Under the pieces are notes generated by a model that was given only the letters and a program-made list of their open reading frames with translations, ran no database searches and was not told the DNA's origin. From Chloroflexi bacterium HGW-Chloroflexi-3 (lineage in GTDB: Bacteria > Chloroflexota > Anaerolineae > Anaerolineales > Anaerolineaceae): a stretch of DNA of 64,000 nucleotides. The DNA lies in the NCBI GenBank assembly GCA_002842045.1, contig PHBX01000022.1, forward strand, positions 1 to 64,000, written 5' to 3'. How positions within the stretch are numbered: the first letter of the stretch is position 1; each line of letters opens with the position of its first letter. A program made the position numbers and the translations under genes. Below, in pieces: positions 1-8,931 of the stretch.

Positions 1-916
1 ACCTCTTCAGCGAATAAGCGAATTGTTCGCAACCATCTATGGACAAGCGCTATCTCAGGGTAGTTTGATAGGATTCTGCCAGGAAATTGCCGAAAAAGTT
101 CAATTCGTCAACCAGTGCATCAAAACACACATAACAGAGCGAGAAGCCGTAGTACATTTTGATGAAACCGGGTCACGGGTAGCTGGAAAGTTGCATTGGT
201 TACATTCAGCCAGTACAGAAAAATTGACACATTATACGCTTCACTAGAAACGTGGATATCCAGCGATGAATGATATCGGGATACTACCGCATTTACAGGG
301 TCGCGCAATTCATGATGGATGGAGTTCATATTTCAAATACAAAATATCACATGGTTTGTGTAATGTGCATCACTTACGAAAACTGAAGTTCTTAGAAGAG
401 CGTTATCCGCAGCCTTGGGTTACAAAAATAACAGCGCTTCTATTGAAAATGAAAGAGGTGGCTGAAAGAGCGAAAGAAAAAGGACTGGATCGTCTCTCGG
501 AACAACAATATTTTGACTATCTAAGCCTCTATGATGTATTGATAGAAGAAGGATATTTAGCGAACCCGGTACTTGAACGTATTGAAACAGAGGGACATAA
601 AAAACGAGGTAGGGTCAAACAAAGTCCGGCTAGAAATCTATTGGATCAACTTAAACAGTATAAAGACAGTGTACTTGCTTTTCTCTTTGCATTCGATGTG
701 CCATTTGATAATAATTTGGCAGAACGTGATATTCGCATGATGAAGGTAAAACAGAAGATATCCGGTTGTTTTCGAACAAAAGAAGGTGCTGATAATTTCT
801 GTGTGATCCGAGATTATATCTCAACTTCACGCAAGAATGGTGTTAATGCAATGGATTCATTGCGAATGGCGATTGCTGGCACCCCATTTATTCCTGATTT
901 TGTTTTATCAGGCTGA
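1..916 (+). pseudogene. IS66-family transposase, 3' part, interrupted by amber stop
   Basis: This is the catalytic and C-terminal part of an IS66-type DDE transposase that begins left of the window; the reading frame is open from base 2. The segment before the stop carries HFDETGSRVAG (first catalytic Asp), and the segment after it carries HDGWSSYF and the terminal FDNNLAERDIRMMKVKQKISG typical of IS66. A TAG at 245-247 lies in the same frame, inside the conserved stretch that reads HYTLH-stop-KRGYPAM, so the protein is cut in two without a frameshift. The copy is probably inactive unless the stop is suppressed or is a sequencing error. The other IS66 accessory genes and the left inverted repeat are outside the window, and no right inverted repeat could be identified in 917-1118. 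Confidence 0.85.
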
Positions 917-1118
917 GTAGTTACAATATTTCAATATAACTTCCGAATCCCAGTTAAGCCCTTCTTGGATGAATAATATTCTTTATTCCATTTTTTATTT
1001 AGAGATGCCATTTTTGGATTATTTGAATTTTCCATTTGGTGTTTCAATTTTATGTATTTGCAAAAAAATGAATGGAAAGTGATAAAATCTTTTTAATTTA
1101 TTTAGGAATAATTTATTC

Positions 1119-2336
1119 TTACGCAACCCATACCCACCAGTAGAAATAAACTAACAATATTATTTGTAATCCGATAGAAATAACAAATATGGAAAATGTA
1201 AGTATTTTTTTATTAATTATCAATGCTTGCGCAATAAATATTGGGAAAATTGTGATGATATACCGAATTGTGCTAACAAGTGCATTATTATCATCAATCT
1301 TTCCCATTATCACCAACAACATTGTTAAACTATAAATTAAAAGGGAGATGGAAATTTTTTTTCTGATCCGAATTAGTAGGTAAACAGAAAATAATGGGAG
1401 TACTATATTTAGTACTTTTACCAATGTTGGAGTAACGTCAATGTAAATCTCTTTACCTAAAATTATACTTACCCCTGCAATAATTCCTTCCCAGGGAAAT
1501 CCAAAATGCTGCTCCCAATAAATCGAGAGAGTTTCCCATGGACAGGGAGCATTAAAACAAAAATACACATACAAACTATAAATTCCATATGCAAAAGGAG
1601 CAAATAAACAGGAAAGAGAATGAAGGAAAAAGTTATTCAAATTCCTTGTTTCAATTAATTCAATGATTAATTCTATGCCAATGGGTATAATCAATAATAA
1701 TCCTTGTACGCGTGTAAGTGTCGCCAAAGTGCTGACCAAACCAGCGTACAACCATTTCTTTCTTCTCAAGAATAAAAAAACCAGTACTGAGAAGGCAAGG
1801 AATAAAGATTCCGAATAACCTGCAATAAAATAAAAAGCTGTTGGAAAAATAATTAAATAACCCAGAGTTCTGTATGCAGTTTTTTCATCTAAAATTTCTT
1901 TCGTATATAAAAATAACAAAACAAACGCAAGAATCGAAAACAAATTAGAGATTACAATTGCAGCAAGAAAAGATGGTTTTATTAATATATTGACTAACTT
2001 AACTAAGAATGGATACATTGGTGGCCAGACAGTATTTACTATATCGAATTCATATCCAAAATCTACTATTTCAAGATAATGGGTTGTGTCCCAACGATAC
2101 CAGGGTGCAAGAAAATATCTGGTGAAAAAATTTTTGCTTTCCAAATTAAATAAAATTTCTTGCGATATTTCAGAATAAGGTGCTACCGGATTTGGTTGAA
2201 TAATGCCAATTAGTAAGACAATGCTTGAAAATATTCTCAAGAATAAAAAAGCCAAGAACGCGTAAAGTAGCGCTCTTGATATAAATGATTGGCGGAAAAA
2301 GTTTCTAATTTTTATGATGAATAATTTGATTTTCAT
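1119..2336 (-). CDS. PIG-V-like GT-C mannosyltransferase, paralogue 1 of 4
   Basis: Polytopic membrane protein of about 405 residues with the organisation of PIG-V-like (Mannosyl_trans2) GT-C glycosyltransferases, which transfer sugars from polyprenyl-phosphate donors on the outer face of the membrane. A long loop after the first membrane segment carries PWYRWDTTHYLEI and NTVWPPMYPFL; the acidic residue in the RWD motif is the expected catalytic site. About ten hydrophobic segments follow. The frame is open to 2429, which would overlap the preceding gene, but the ATG at 2336 begins MKIKLFIIKIRN, aligns with the paralogues and leaves 38 bases after the upstream stop. It is the last of four tandem homologues on this strand. 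Donor and acceptor cannot be told from sequence. Confidence 0.75.
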   Translation of the reverse strand: MKIKLFIIKIRNFFRQSFISRALLYAFLAFLFLRIFSSIVLLIGIIQPNPVAPYSEISQEILFNLESKNFFTRYFLAPWYRWDTTHYLEIVDFGYEFDIVNTVWPPMYPFLVKLVNILIKPSFLAAIVISNLFSILAFVLLFLYTKEILDEKTAYRTLGYLIIFPTAFYFIAGYSESLFLAFSVLVFLFLRRKKWLYAGLVSTLATLTRVQGLLLIIPIGIELIIELIETRNLNNFFLHSLSCLFAPFAYGIYSLYVYFCFNAPCPWETLSIYWEQHFGFPWEGIIAGVSIILGKEIYIDVTPTLVKVLNIVLPLFSVYLLIRIRKKISISLLIYSLTMLLVIMGKIDDNNALVSTIRYIITIFPIFIAQALIINKKILTFSIFVISIGLQIILLVYFYWWVWVA

Positions 2337-2374
2337 GATATCTTCAAAAAGGTCCGTTTGGTCATTAATAATAA

Positions 2375-3622
2375 TTACCCCACCCAAAGCCACCAATAAA
2401 AAACAACTAATAATAAGACCTGTAAACAAATGTTAAATGTAGTATACATTAACTTATATTTTCCTTTAATAAATAGTGCCTGACCCATAAATAAAGGAAA
2501 TAAGATTAATAAATATCGTATTGTACTAACCAATGCATTATTAATATCAATTTTTCCTAATATCACCAACAACATTACCCAGCAATAGACCGAAAGCGAT
2601 AATGGGATTCTTTTTCTTATTCGTATTAATAAATATATTGTGAACAGAGAAAAAATCACGTTTATAAGGTAAACAGGACCTGGATTATCGTTATATATCA
2701 TTTTCAAGAAAAAAACTTTTAAACTTCCTATGATTCCTTCCCAGGGCATTCCAAAATGTTGCTCCCAATTTGAGGATAAGACCATCCAGGGCCAATTCGT
2801 ATTTAGTCCAAAACGGACATACAAGCTGTATAAGCCATAAGCGAAAGGAGCATAAGAGCATGAAATCAGGTGGATAAAAAATCTCCTCAGTTTTTTTTGT
2901 TCAATAATTTCTCTAATTAGCTCAATAAATATTGGAATGACTAATAAGAGCCCTTGTATACGAGTAAGTGTTGCCAGGGCGCTCAAGATTCCTGCCCACA
3001 ACCATTTTTTCTTTCTTAGCAATAAGAATACAGCAACTGAGATTGCCAGAAACATCGATTCTGTATATCCAGCCACAAAGAAAAAAGAGGTTGGAAATAT
3101 TACAATAAAAAATATGGACTTTTTTGCTACTTCTTCGTTAAAAATGTCTTTTGTTAATAAGTATGTAAGGAACAAACCAATTATAAAGAAGAGATTCGAC
3201 ACGATTATTGCAGCCAGAATAGAAGGCTGAAATAAGAAGTTAAAAATTTTTATCAAAAAAGGATACAACGGTGGCCAGACGGTATTGATGAAGTTGAAAT
3301 CATAACCAAAATCAGCTATTTCCAGGTAGCGGGCTGTGTCCCAGCGATACCAGGGGGCGAGAAATAAGCGTGTAAAACCACTTTGCTGTTCCAGGTCAGT
3401 TAAAATCTCTTGTGTAACTTCAGAATATGGTGGTTCGGGACTCGGCAGGATTAGATCGATTAATAATACCGAACTGGTAAAAATCCTTAAACAAAGAAAG
3501 GCAATCAGCGATAAAACAATTGCGCGGAAATATACATTTTCATAATATGTATTGTATTTTTCTATGAAATTTTTAATTATTTTTTTGCCATAATTCAGTC
3601 GTGTCGTTGTAAAGTCTTCCAT
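2375..3622 (-). CDS. PIG-V-like GT-C mannosyltransferase, paralogue 2 of 4
   Basis: A 415-residue polytopic protein of the same family as its three neighbours, with PWYRWDTARYLEIADFGYDF in the first extracytoplasmic loop, NTVWPPLYPFL, and a conserved LWAGILSALATLTRIQGLLL segment. The N-terminal third is nearly identical to the gene upstream (both contain TYYENVYFRAIVLSLIAF), also at DNA level, which points to recent duplication or gene conversion between the two. The ATG at 3622 follows a weak AAGG. It is predicted to be an integral membrane glycosyltransferase using lipid-linked sugar. Separate sugar specificities for each copy are possible but not visible. Confidence 0.75.
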   Translation of the reverse strand: MEDFTTTRLNYGKKIIKNFIEKYNTYYENVYFRAIVLSLIAFLCLRIFTSSVLLIDLILPSPEPPYSEVTQEILTDLEQQSGFTRLFLAPWYRWDTARYLEIADFGYDFNFINTVWPPLYPFLIKIFNFLFQPSILAAIIVSNLFFIIGLFLTYLLTKDIFNEEVAKKSIFFIVIFPTSFFFVAGYTESMFLAISVAVFLLLRKKKWLWAGILSALATLTRIQGLLLVIPIFIELIREIIEQKKLRRFFIHLISCSYAPFAYGLYSLYVRFGLNTNWPWMVLSSNWEQHFGMPWEGIIGSLKVFFLKMIYNDNPGPVYLINVIFSLFTIYLLIRIRKRIPLSLSVYCWVMLLVILGKIDINNALVSTIRYLLILFPLFMGQALFIKGKYKLMYTTFNICLQVLLLVVFYWWLWVG

Positions 3623-3681
3623 TTATTCGGCCTTATAGATGTTTTTGCAAACCGGGAATAACAATCGATACAATCATTCTA

Positions 3682-4905
3682 TTATGCCACCCACACAAAC
3701 CAGAAAAAAAAGATCAGCAAAATTGTTTGCAGCAACATGCTGATTGAAAAATAAGCTGTTTTTATTATTCTATTTTTTAGAATCAAGGACATCCCCATAA
3801 AAATGGGAAAAATGGTCAACAAATACCTGGCTGTACTGATCAATGTGTTATTGTAGTCAATTTTCCCCATCACTAAAATGAGCATGATCCAGCTATAAAT
3901 CGATAACGAGAGTGGAATTTTCTTCCGGATAGCAATCAGGATATAAATAGAGAACAAAGATAACAATATGTTTACGATTTTTACCAGGTTAGGTGTGTAA
4001 TCAATATGGATATTTTTTCCTAAAATGGATAAAAAGGTAAAATAAATACCTTCCCAGGGCAAACCGAAATGCTGGTCCCAATGGGTCGCTAACATATTCC
4101 AGGGCCAATCCACTTTCAGACCAAAAAATACGTAGAGACTGTATAACCCATACGCAAAAGGCGCGTACACACAGGAAAAAGAATGGATGACAAGCTGTTT
4201 TAGATTCTTATCTTTAAAATAACCACTGATCAATTCAATAAAAATCGGTACCACCAGAATGATGCCCTGCACCCGGGTGAGCGCTGCCAGCGCACTCATA
4301 AGACCTGCCCACAACCATTTTTTCTTTCTGATCGATAAAAACACGCCAACTGATAAAGTTAGAAAAATCGATTCAGAATATCCAGCCAGAAAATAAAAAG
4401 ATGTTGGGAAAATCGACATAAGGAATATCGTATGTTTGGCTGTATCTTCATTAAAGAGAGATTTCGTAAATATAAAAGTTAAAAATAGCCCAACCACAAA
4501 AAAAATATTGGAGACCAGAATTGCTGCAAAAGTGGAAGGTTGAAATACAAAATTGAAAATTTTAGTTAAGAATGGATAGAGTGGTGGCCAGACCGTATTG
4601 ATAAGGTTGAAATCATAACCAAAATCAGCGATTTCCAGATAGCGTGCAGTGTCCCAACGATACCAGGGAGCTACAAACAAACGTGAAAAAACACTTTGCT
4701 GTTCCAAATCAGATAAAATCTCCTGTGTGATCCCAGAGTAAGGCGAAGTAGGACCTGGCAAAACTATTTCTATTAATAGTACCGAACTGGTAAAAATCCT
4801 TAAGCCAAAAAAAGCAATCAGCGATAAAACAATTGCACGAAAATATACATTTTCATAATATGTATTGAATTTCTCCCTGCAATTTATGATCAAGTTTTTT
4901 ATCAT
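3682..4905 (-). CDS. PIG-V-like GT-C mannosyltransferase, paralogue 3 of 4
   Basis: A 407-residue membrane protein, the closest relative of the gene at 2375-3622 within the array. It keeps PWYRWDTARYLEIADFGYDF and NTVWPPLYPFLTK, with a later LAALTRVQGIILV segment and an EQQSVFSRLFVAPW lead-in to the loop. The last 250 residues resemble paralogue 4 more than paralogue 2 (both have WPWN, FYFTFLSILGKN-like and HIDYTPNLVKI-like stretches), so this gene looks like a mosaic of its neighbours. Co-directional with 59- and 46-base gaps to its neighbours, so probably co-transcribed. The fold and the loop acid support the glycosyltransferase call; substrate is unknown. Confidence 0.75.
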   Translation of the reverse strand: MIKNLIINCREKFNTYYENVYFRAIVLSLIAFFGLRIFTSSVLLIEIVLPGPTSPYSGITQEILSDLEQQSVFSRLFVAPWYRWDTARYLEIADFGYDFNLINTVWPPLYPFLTKIFNFVFQPSTFAAILVSNIFFVVGLFLTFIFTKSLFNEDTAKHTIFLMSIFPTSFYFLAGYSESIFLTLSVGVFLSIRKKKWLWAGLMSALAALTRVQGIILVVPIFIELISGYFKDKNLKQLVIHSFSCVYAPFAYGLYSLYVFFGLKVDWPWNMLATHWDQHFGLPWEGIYFTFLSILGKNIHIDYTPNLVKIVNILLSLFSIYILIAIRKKIPLSLSIYSWIMLILVMGKIDYNNTLISTARYLLTIFPIFMGMSLILKNRIIKTAYFSISMLLQTILLIFFFWFVWVA

Positions 4906-4951
4906 AGTTCAGTCGTTTTTTAGATAATCAGAATTTGTTGATAAAAAAATT

Positions 4952-6175
4952 TTACGCCACCCAAAACCACCAGTAAAAAAAGATAATCAAGATGGTTTGC
5001 AGCATGATGCCAATAGAAAAGTAAGCCAGTCTTAAGTATTTATGGTTAAGAATCATCGCCATCCCCAAAAAAATGGGAATTATAGTCAACAAATATCTGG
5101 TTGTGCTGACCAATGTATTATTGTAGTCAATCTTTCCAACCACCAGGAAGAGCATAACCCAGCTGTAAATGGAGTACGAAAGCGGAATCTTCTTCCGGAT
5201 GGCTATCAGGATATACATCGAGAACAAAGGCAGGATTATGTTTAAGATTTTTACCAATAAAGGAGAGTAATCTATATGTGTATTTTTTCCTAAAATAGAT
5301 AAAAATGTATAGTAAAAACCTTCCCAGGGCAGGCTAAAACGTTGAAGCCAGTAGGAGGATAAGGTGTTCCAGGGCCAATCAGCTCTTAAACCGAAAAATA
5401 CATACAGGCTATAAAGTCCATATGCAAAGGGTGCGTACACACAGGAGAAAGCGTTCACAAGGAGATATTTCAGATCGCGATCTTTATCATATTGGCGAAT
5501 TAGTGCTACAAGAATCGGGATGATTAATATGATCCCCTGCACTCTTGTTAAAGATGCCAGAGCACTCACAACTCCAGCCCACAACCATTTTTTTCTATTG
5601 ATCAATAAAAAAACAGCTGTGGTAAAAACCAGAAATAATGATTCGGAATATGCAGCAATAAAATAAAAAGACATGGGGAAACAAACCAGAAACAACAACG
5701 TATTTTTTGCTGTTTTCTCATCGATAATTTCAGCAGTTAACACATAAGTCAGGAATAAACCAATAATAAAAAAAATATTGGATACCAGGATTCCGGCCAC
5801 CAAAGAAGGTTGATAGAGAAAGTTTATTATTTTGATCAGAACCGGGTACAGGGGAGGCCAGATCGTGTTGACAGGATCAAAATCATATCCAAAATCAGCA
5901 ATTTCAAGATAATGAACGGTATCCCAACGATACCAGGGTGCCAGAAACAATCTTGAAAAACTACTCTTCTGTTCAAGATTTATCAGAGTATTTCTGGTCA
6001 CTTCCAATGCAGGATAAACCGTAGCGGGTCGGAATTCACCAATTAATAAAACCAGGCTGGTAAATATCCGTAAGCCCAGAAAAGCTAACAACGCATAAAA
6101 CAATGCTCTTGCATAAACGGATTTCTTCCATTCTTGAAATCTTATATTTTTAAACATAAAAGGTAATTTTCGCAT
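4952..6175 (-). CDS. PIG-V-like GT-C mannosyltransferase, paralogue 4 of 4
   Basis: A 407-residue polytopic protein and the first of the four tandem copies in transcription order. It shows PWYRWDTVHYLEIADFGYDF, NTIWPPLYPVLIK and a tail ending FFYWWFWVA, a terminus shared in variant form by all four. It differs most from the others at the N-terminus (EFRPATVYPALEVTRNTL), so it may be the ancestral copy or have its own acceptor. The ATG at 6175 is used here; ATG at 6157 is an alternative. It is expected to sit in the cytoplasmic membrane and use a polyprenyl-phosphate sugar. No cytoplasmic nucleotide-sugar glycosyltransferase is encoded beside it. Confidence 0.75.
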   Translation of the reverse strand: MRKLPFMFKNIRFQEWKKSVYARALFYALLAFLGLRIFTSLVLLIGEFRPATVYPALEVTRNTLINLEQKSSFSRLFLAPWYRWDTVHYLEIADFGYDFDPVNTIWPPLYPVLIKIINFLYQPSLVAGILVSNIFFIIGLFLTYVLTAEIIDEKTAKNTLLFLVCFPMSFYFIAAYSESLFLVFTTAVFLLINRKKWLWAGVVSALASLTRVQGIILIIPILVALIRQYDKDRDLKYLLVNAFSCVYAPFAYGLYSLYVFFGLRADWPWNTLSSYWLQRFSLPWEGFYYTFLSILGKNTHIDYSPLLVKILNIILPLFSMYILIAIRKKIPLSYSIYSWVMLFLVVGKIDYNNTLVSTTRYLLTIIPIFLGMAMILNHKYLRLAYFSIGIMLQTILIIFFYWWFWVA

Positions 6176-6238
6176 TGATGGATGATCATGATTATCCAGT
6201 AATTCCCTGATTTATTCATTATATTTCACTTCAAATTA

Positions 6239-7354
6239 TCAATAAATTGCAATTAATCCTTCCCCAAATACCAGTAATACCAACCAGAGCTGGCTATACA
6301 ACAGCGCTCTCCGGGAGGATTGAATCGCTCCATAATTAAGCACCGCTACAACCAGACCTATTGTGATCCTCAACAATCCGGGCAGATTCAACACATTCGA
6401 TGTGGGTAAAAACGGGAAAATCACGACATTTAAGAGCAAGATCCAAACAGCCAGGCTGCGTTGACCTTTCCATAGTGCTCTTAAGCTGGCAAACAATCCT
6501 ACCATTGCCGGGATGAGCGCTACAAGTAAAATGAAAATCGAAAGAAGTATGAATATATTCGGGTCAGTATGAGGATAACCCCACCACCCACGGAAAGGAA
6601 TTAGTTCAAATGAAGAAGCTCTTGCTCCCCCTGAATTTACTCCCCATTCTCCCAACCATAAACGCAGAAAGATTTGCCATAATCCGAAGGGGATTATCAC
6701 CCCCAACCCCCAGACAACGCTTTTGCGGTAGTGTTTACTAGACCACAAGGTGATCACACATGCAGCTGCAAAAAATAATGTCAATTCACGCGTCAGCGCT
6801 GCCAGTGTAAAAAAAGGTAAACTGCGCCACAGATTTCCGCGATCAAAGAACAGAACACCCCATTGAACAAGGGCGAAAGCCAGAGGTTCTGTGAGATTCA
6901 ATCTGAGCGAAAGCAATAATCCCGCAAAGGCTCCATATGCCAAAGCATACCACGGGGAGTGGCCATGATCTTTTAATAATTTTTCCGTGGCAAGCGTCCC
7001 CAGAACCAGGCTGACAATATTAATCAGAATTAACATCCAGGGGATATCGTCTACATTTCCAAATGACAATAAATGGGCAAGGATCGGATAAAGTATGCGT
7101 TGATAACGATAGGCTGGCTCATCCAGATATGGGGCGGCATTGGCTGGATCTTTGGCTATCTGATAAGCAAATTGGCCGTCATACCCCATTTCCGTAATAC
7201 CCTGGCTTGGATCAAACTGTTTTCCAATCACAACAAAAGCCATTGGGTCCCAGTCATGTTGAATCAGGGTGAATATACTGTATCCCCCGGCTAATAAGAG
7301 AATAAGCATCCAGGGTTGAACCGTTTTGAGGGAATAAAAATATCGTTTAAACAT
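6239..7354 (-). CDS. polytopic membrane protein, GT-C-like
   Basis: A protein of about 371 residues with roughly nine hydrophobic segments. The first outer loop contains DWDPMAFVVIGKQFDPSQG and then GYDGQFAYQIAKDP, a conserved acidic loop seen in uncharacterised bacterial membrane proteins near glycosyltransferase clusters, followed by YRYQRILYPILAHLL and LTRELTLFFA. This pattern suggests a GT-C glycosyltransferase. The frame extends to a TTG at 7381, inside the upstream gene, but ATG at 7354 is preceded by GAAGAG and leaves a 13-base gap, so it is preferred. It sits between the PIG-V-like array and another polytopic gene in the same orientation. Function beyond probable sugar transfer is not assigned. 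Confidence 0.55.
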   Translation of the reverse strand: MFKRYFYSLKTVQPWMLILLLAGGYSIFTLIQHDWDPMAFVVIGKQFDPSQGITEMGYDGQFAYQIAKDPANAAPYLDEPAYRYQRILYPILAHLLSFGNVDDIPWMLILINIVSLVLGTLATEKLLKDHGHSPWYALAYGAFAGLLLSLRLNLTEPLAFALVQWGVLFFDRGNLWRSLPFFTLAALTRELTLFFAAACVITLWSSKHYRKSVVWGLGVIIPFGLWQIFLRLWLGEWGVNSGGARASSFELIPFRGWWGYPHTDPNIFILLSIFILLVALIPAMVGLFASLRALWKGQRSLAVWILLLNVVIFPFLPTSNVLNLPGLLRITIGLVVAVLNYGAIQSSRRALLYSQLWLVLLVFGEGLIAIY

Positions 7355-7367
7355 GGACTCTTCAGGC

Positions 7368-8813
7368 TTATGTTGTTTCAATCAACCTGCTTTTCGCATT
7401 GCGTTTCAATATTACGAAAAGAAAAACAGAAGTGGCTGCCGAAATCAAAGCTCCTATGATCAATAAATTTTGATAAATCTGGTTATCTCCAACGCCTAAT
7501 GACAATGGCACATAATTCTCTGCTACTGGTGAAGCAATGATTATTTTTTCTATCCCCCATTGCGAGAGGTGCATAATCAGATCATTCGCCATCAGGAAAA
7601 TGCCAAAGGTGATTCCCCATTTTATAAAGTTGTTATGAACAGAGTTTAAATACGTCTGCAGTTGAATAGCGGAAACAAAAATCAACAGTAGGAGCGTCAT
7701 TATTATGAACCTGGATGACACACGTTCACCGGATAAGAAAGGCAAGCCTGTATCAAAAAAAGGTTTATATATATTTCCCACTGAAAGCACCAGCATGGCA
7801 ACTGCGGGGATGATTAAAGTGAATATTTCGTTCTTCTGCTGTTGTTTAAAATAAACAAAACCGAAATAAATAACAAAAAGCATGCCGAATACGCCAAGAT
7901 AAAAATTATATTCCCAATATGCCAGATCCAGAACCAATTCGGTGGGGTAATAAGCTTTATACAACCCCTGTAACAATCTTTCAATTGTTGGAAAACCAAA
8001 CATAAATTCGAGTTTCAGGTGTCTGGATAGCAACGTAGCGGGTAATATTCGAAACATATTGATTAAAAATGAAAAGAAAATTGACATTACAATAATATTT
8101 CTGTTGCGTTTATGGAAAAGAAGAAGAATGGTCAGGAACATTACGATCCAGAAGAAGAAATGGTATCCTCCTGATAGAAAAATGAAAAATTGTAATGCTG
8201 ATATTTTTACCACCCATTTCCAATCCAAAGACTTTTCTCCAAATAATTCAAAAGCAAAAAGGAAAAAGAAACTCAGGAGAAAATAACTTGACCAGGTGAG
8301 ATGTCCAACGGATAAATGCGACACTATATGACCATTGAAGTTAAATAATAAAAATAGTGGGATAAACGTGATGGTTGAAAGTGAATATTTCGTTCGAAAT
8401 AACAATAGTCCCCAATAACCAATGGAATAAAAAATTAAAATATGGATGACGATGAACTGGTCGAAATCTAATAACCTCAAGAGCAGAATATCCGGTGATA
8501 AAATCTGATCCGGAACCGAAAGAAAGAAATTGGTCTCCCCTTTCAGACCTTTATCCTGGGCAACGTACAAAGGAATTTCTCCCTGCTGCACTGCCTGTTG
8601 TAATACCTGCAACCTTGGAAAGGTGATATCAGCCCAATCAATACGGTCCTCCCGAATTTGTCCATAATCCAGAAATCGAAGCCACAATATGATTCCAAAT
8701 ATAAACAAAATGATTAAAAGGATTTTTTCAAGGAGTTTTGTTACCGGTAAATCGTTTGTTTTAAACAAAGAATTTATTAGATTTAAAAATTTTTCCTTTA
8801 TTAATAAGCTCAT
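7368..8813 (-). CDS. large polytopic membrane protein, probable GT-C glycosyltransferase
   Basis: A 481-residue protein with a cytoplasmic N-terminal stretch, then about 11 hydrophobic segments. The first outer loop carries YGQIREDRIDWADITFPRLQVLQ, where DWAD could supply the catalytic acid, and a QQGEIPLYVAQDKG segment like those of YfhO/GT-C type enzymes. A motif LPFLSGERVSSRFIIM lies near the C-terminus. I do not recognise a named family. Size, topology and position inside a block of GT-C genes favour a lipid-linked-sugar transferase for a surface glycan. It precedes the 6239-7354 gene with a 13-base gap, which suggests translation from the same message. Confidence 0.5.
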   Translation of the reverse strand: MSLLIKEKFLNLINSLFKTNDLPVTKLLEKILLIILFIFGIILWLRFLDYGQIREDRIDWADITFPRLQVLQQAVQQGEIPLYVAQDKGLKGETNFFLSVPDQILSPDILLLRLLDFDQFIVIHILIFYSIGYWGLLLFRTKYSLSTITFIPLFLLFNFNGHIVSHLSVGHLTWSSYFLLSFFFLFAFELFGEKSLDWKWVVKISALQFFIFLSGGYHFFFWIVMFLTILLLFHKRNRNIIVMSIFFSFLINMFRILPATLLSRHLKLEFMFGFPTIERLLQGLYKAYYPTELVLDLAYWEYNFYLGVFGMLFVIYFGFVYFKQQQKNEIFTLIIPAVAMLVLSVGNIYKPFFDTGLPFLSGERVSSRFIIMTLLLLIFVSAIQLQTYLNSVHNNFIKWGITFGIFLMANDLIMHLSQWGIEKIIIASPVAENYVPLSLGVGDNQIYQNLLIIGALISAATSVFLFVILKRNAKSRLIETT

Positions 8814-8931
8814 TTTTTTCTACCTGAAAGGGATTATTATGATTACTGATAATGAGATTTCTATTACTCTATATGAAATTATATAATGAGTTTGATTTGC
8901 CTGAATTTATCAAGAAATAAATTGATTGCTT

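Noticed and set aside
23..247. Reading the first 74-codon frame as a separate small gene
   Set aside because: It is in phase with the rest of the IS66 transposase and separated only by one stop codon.
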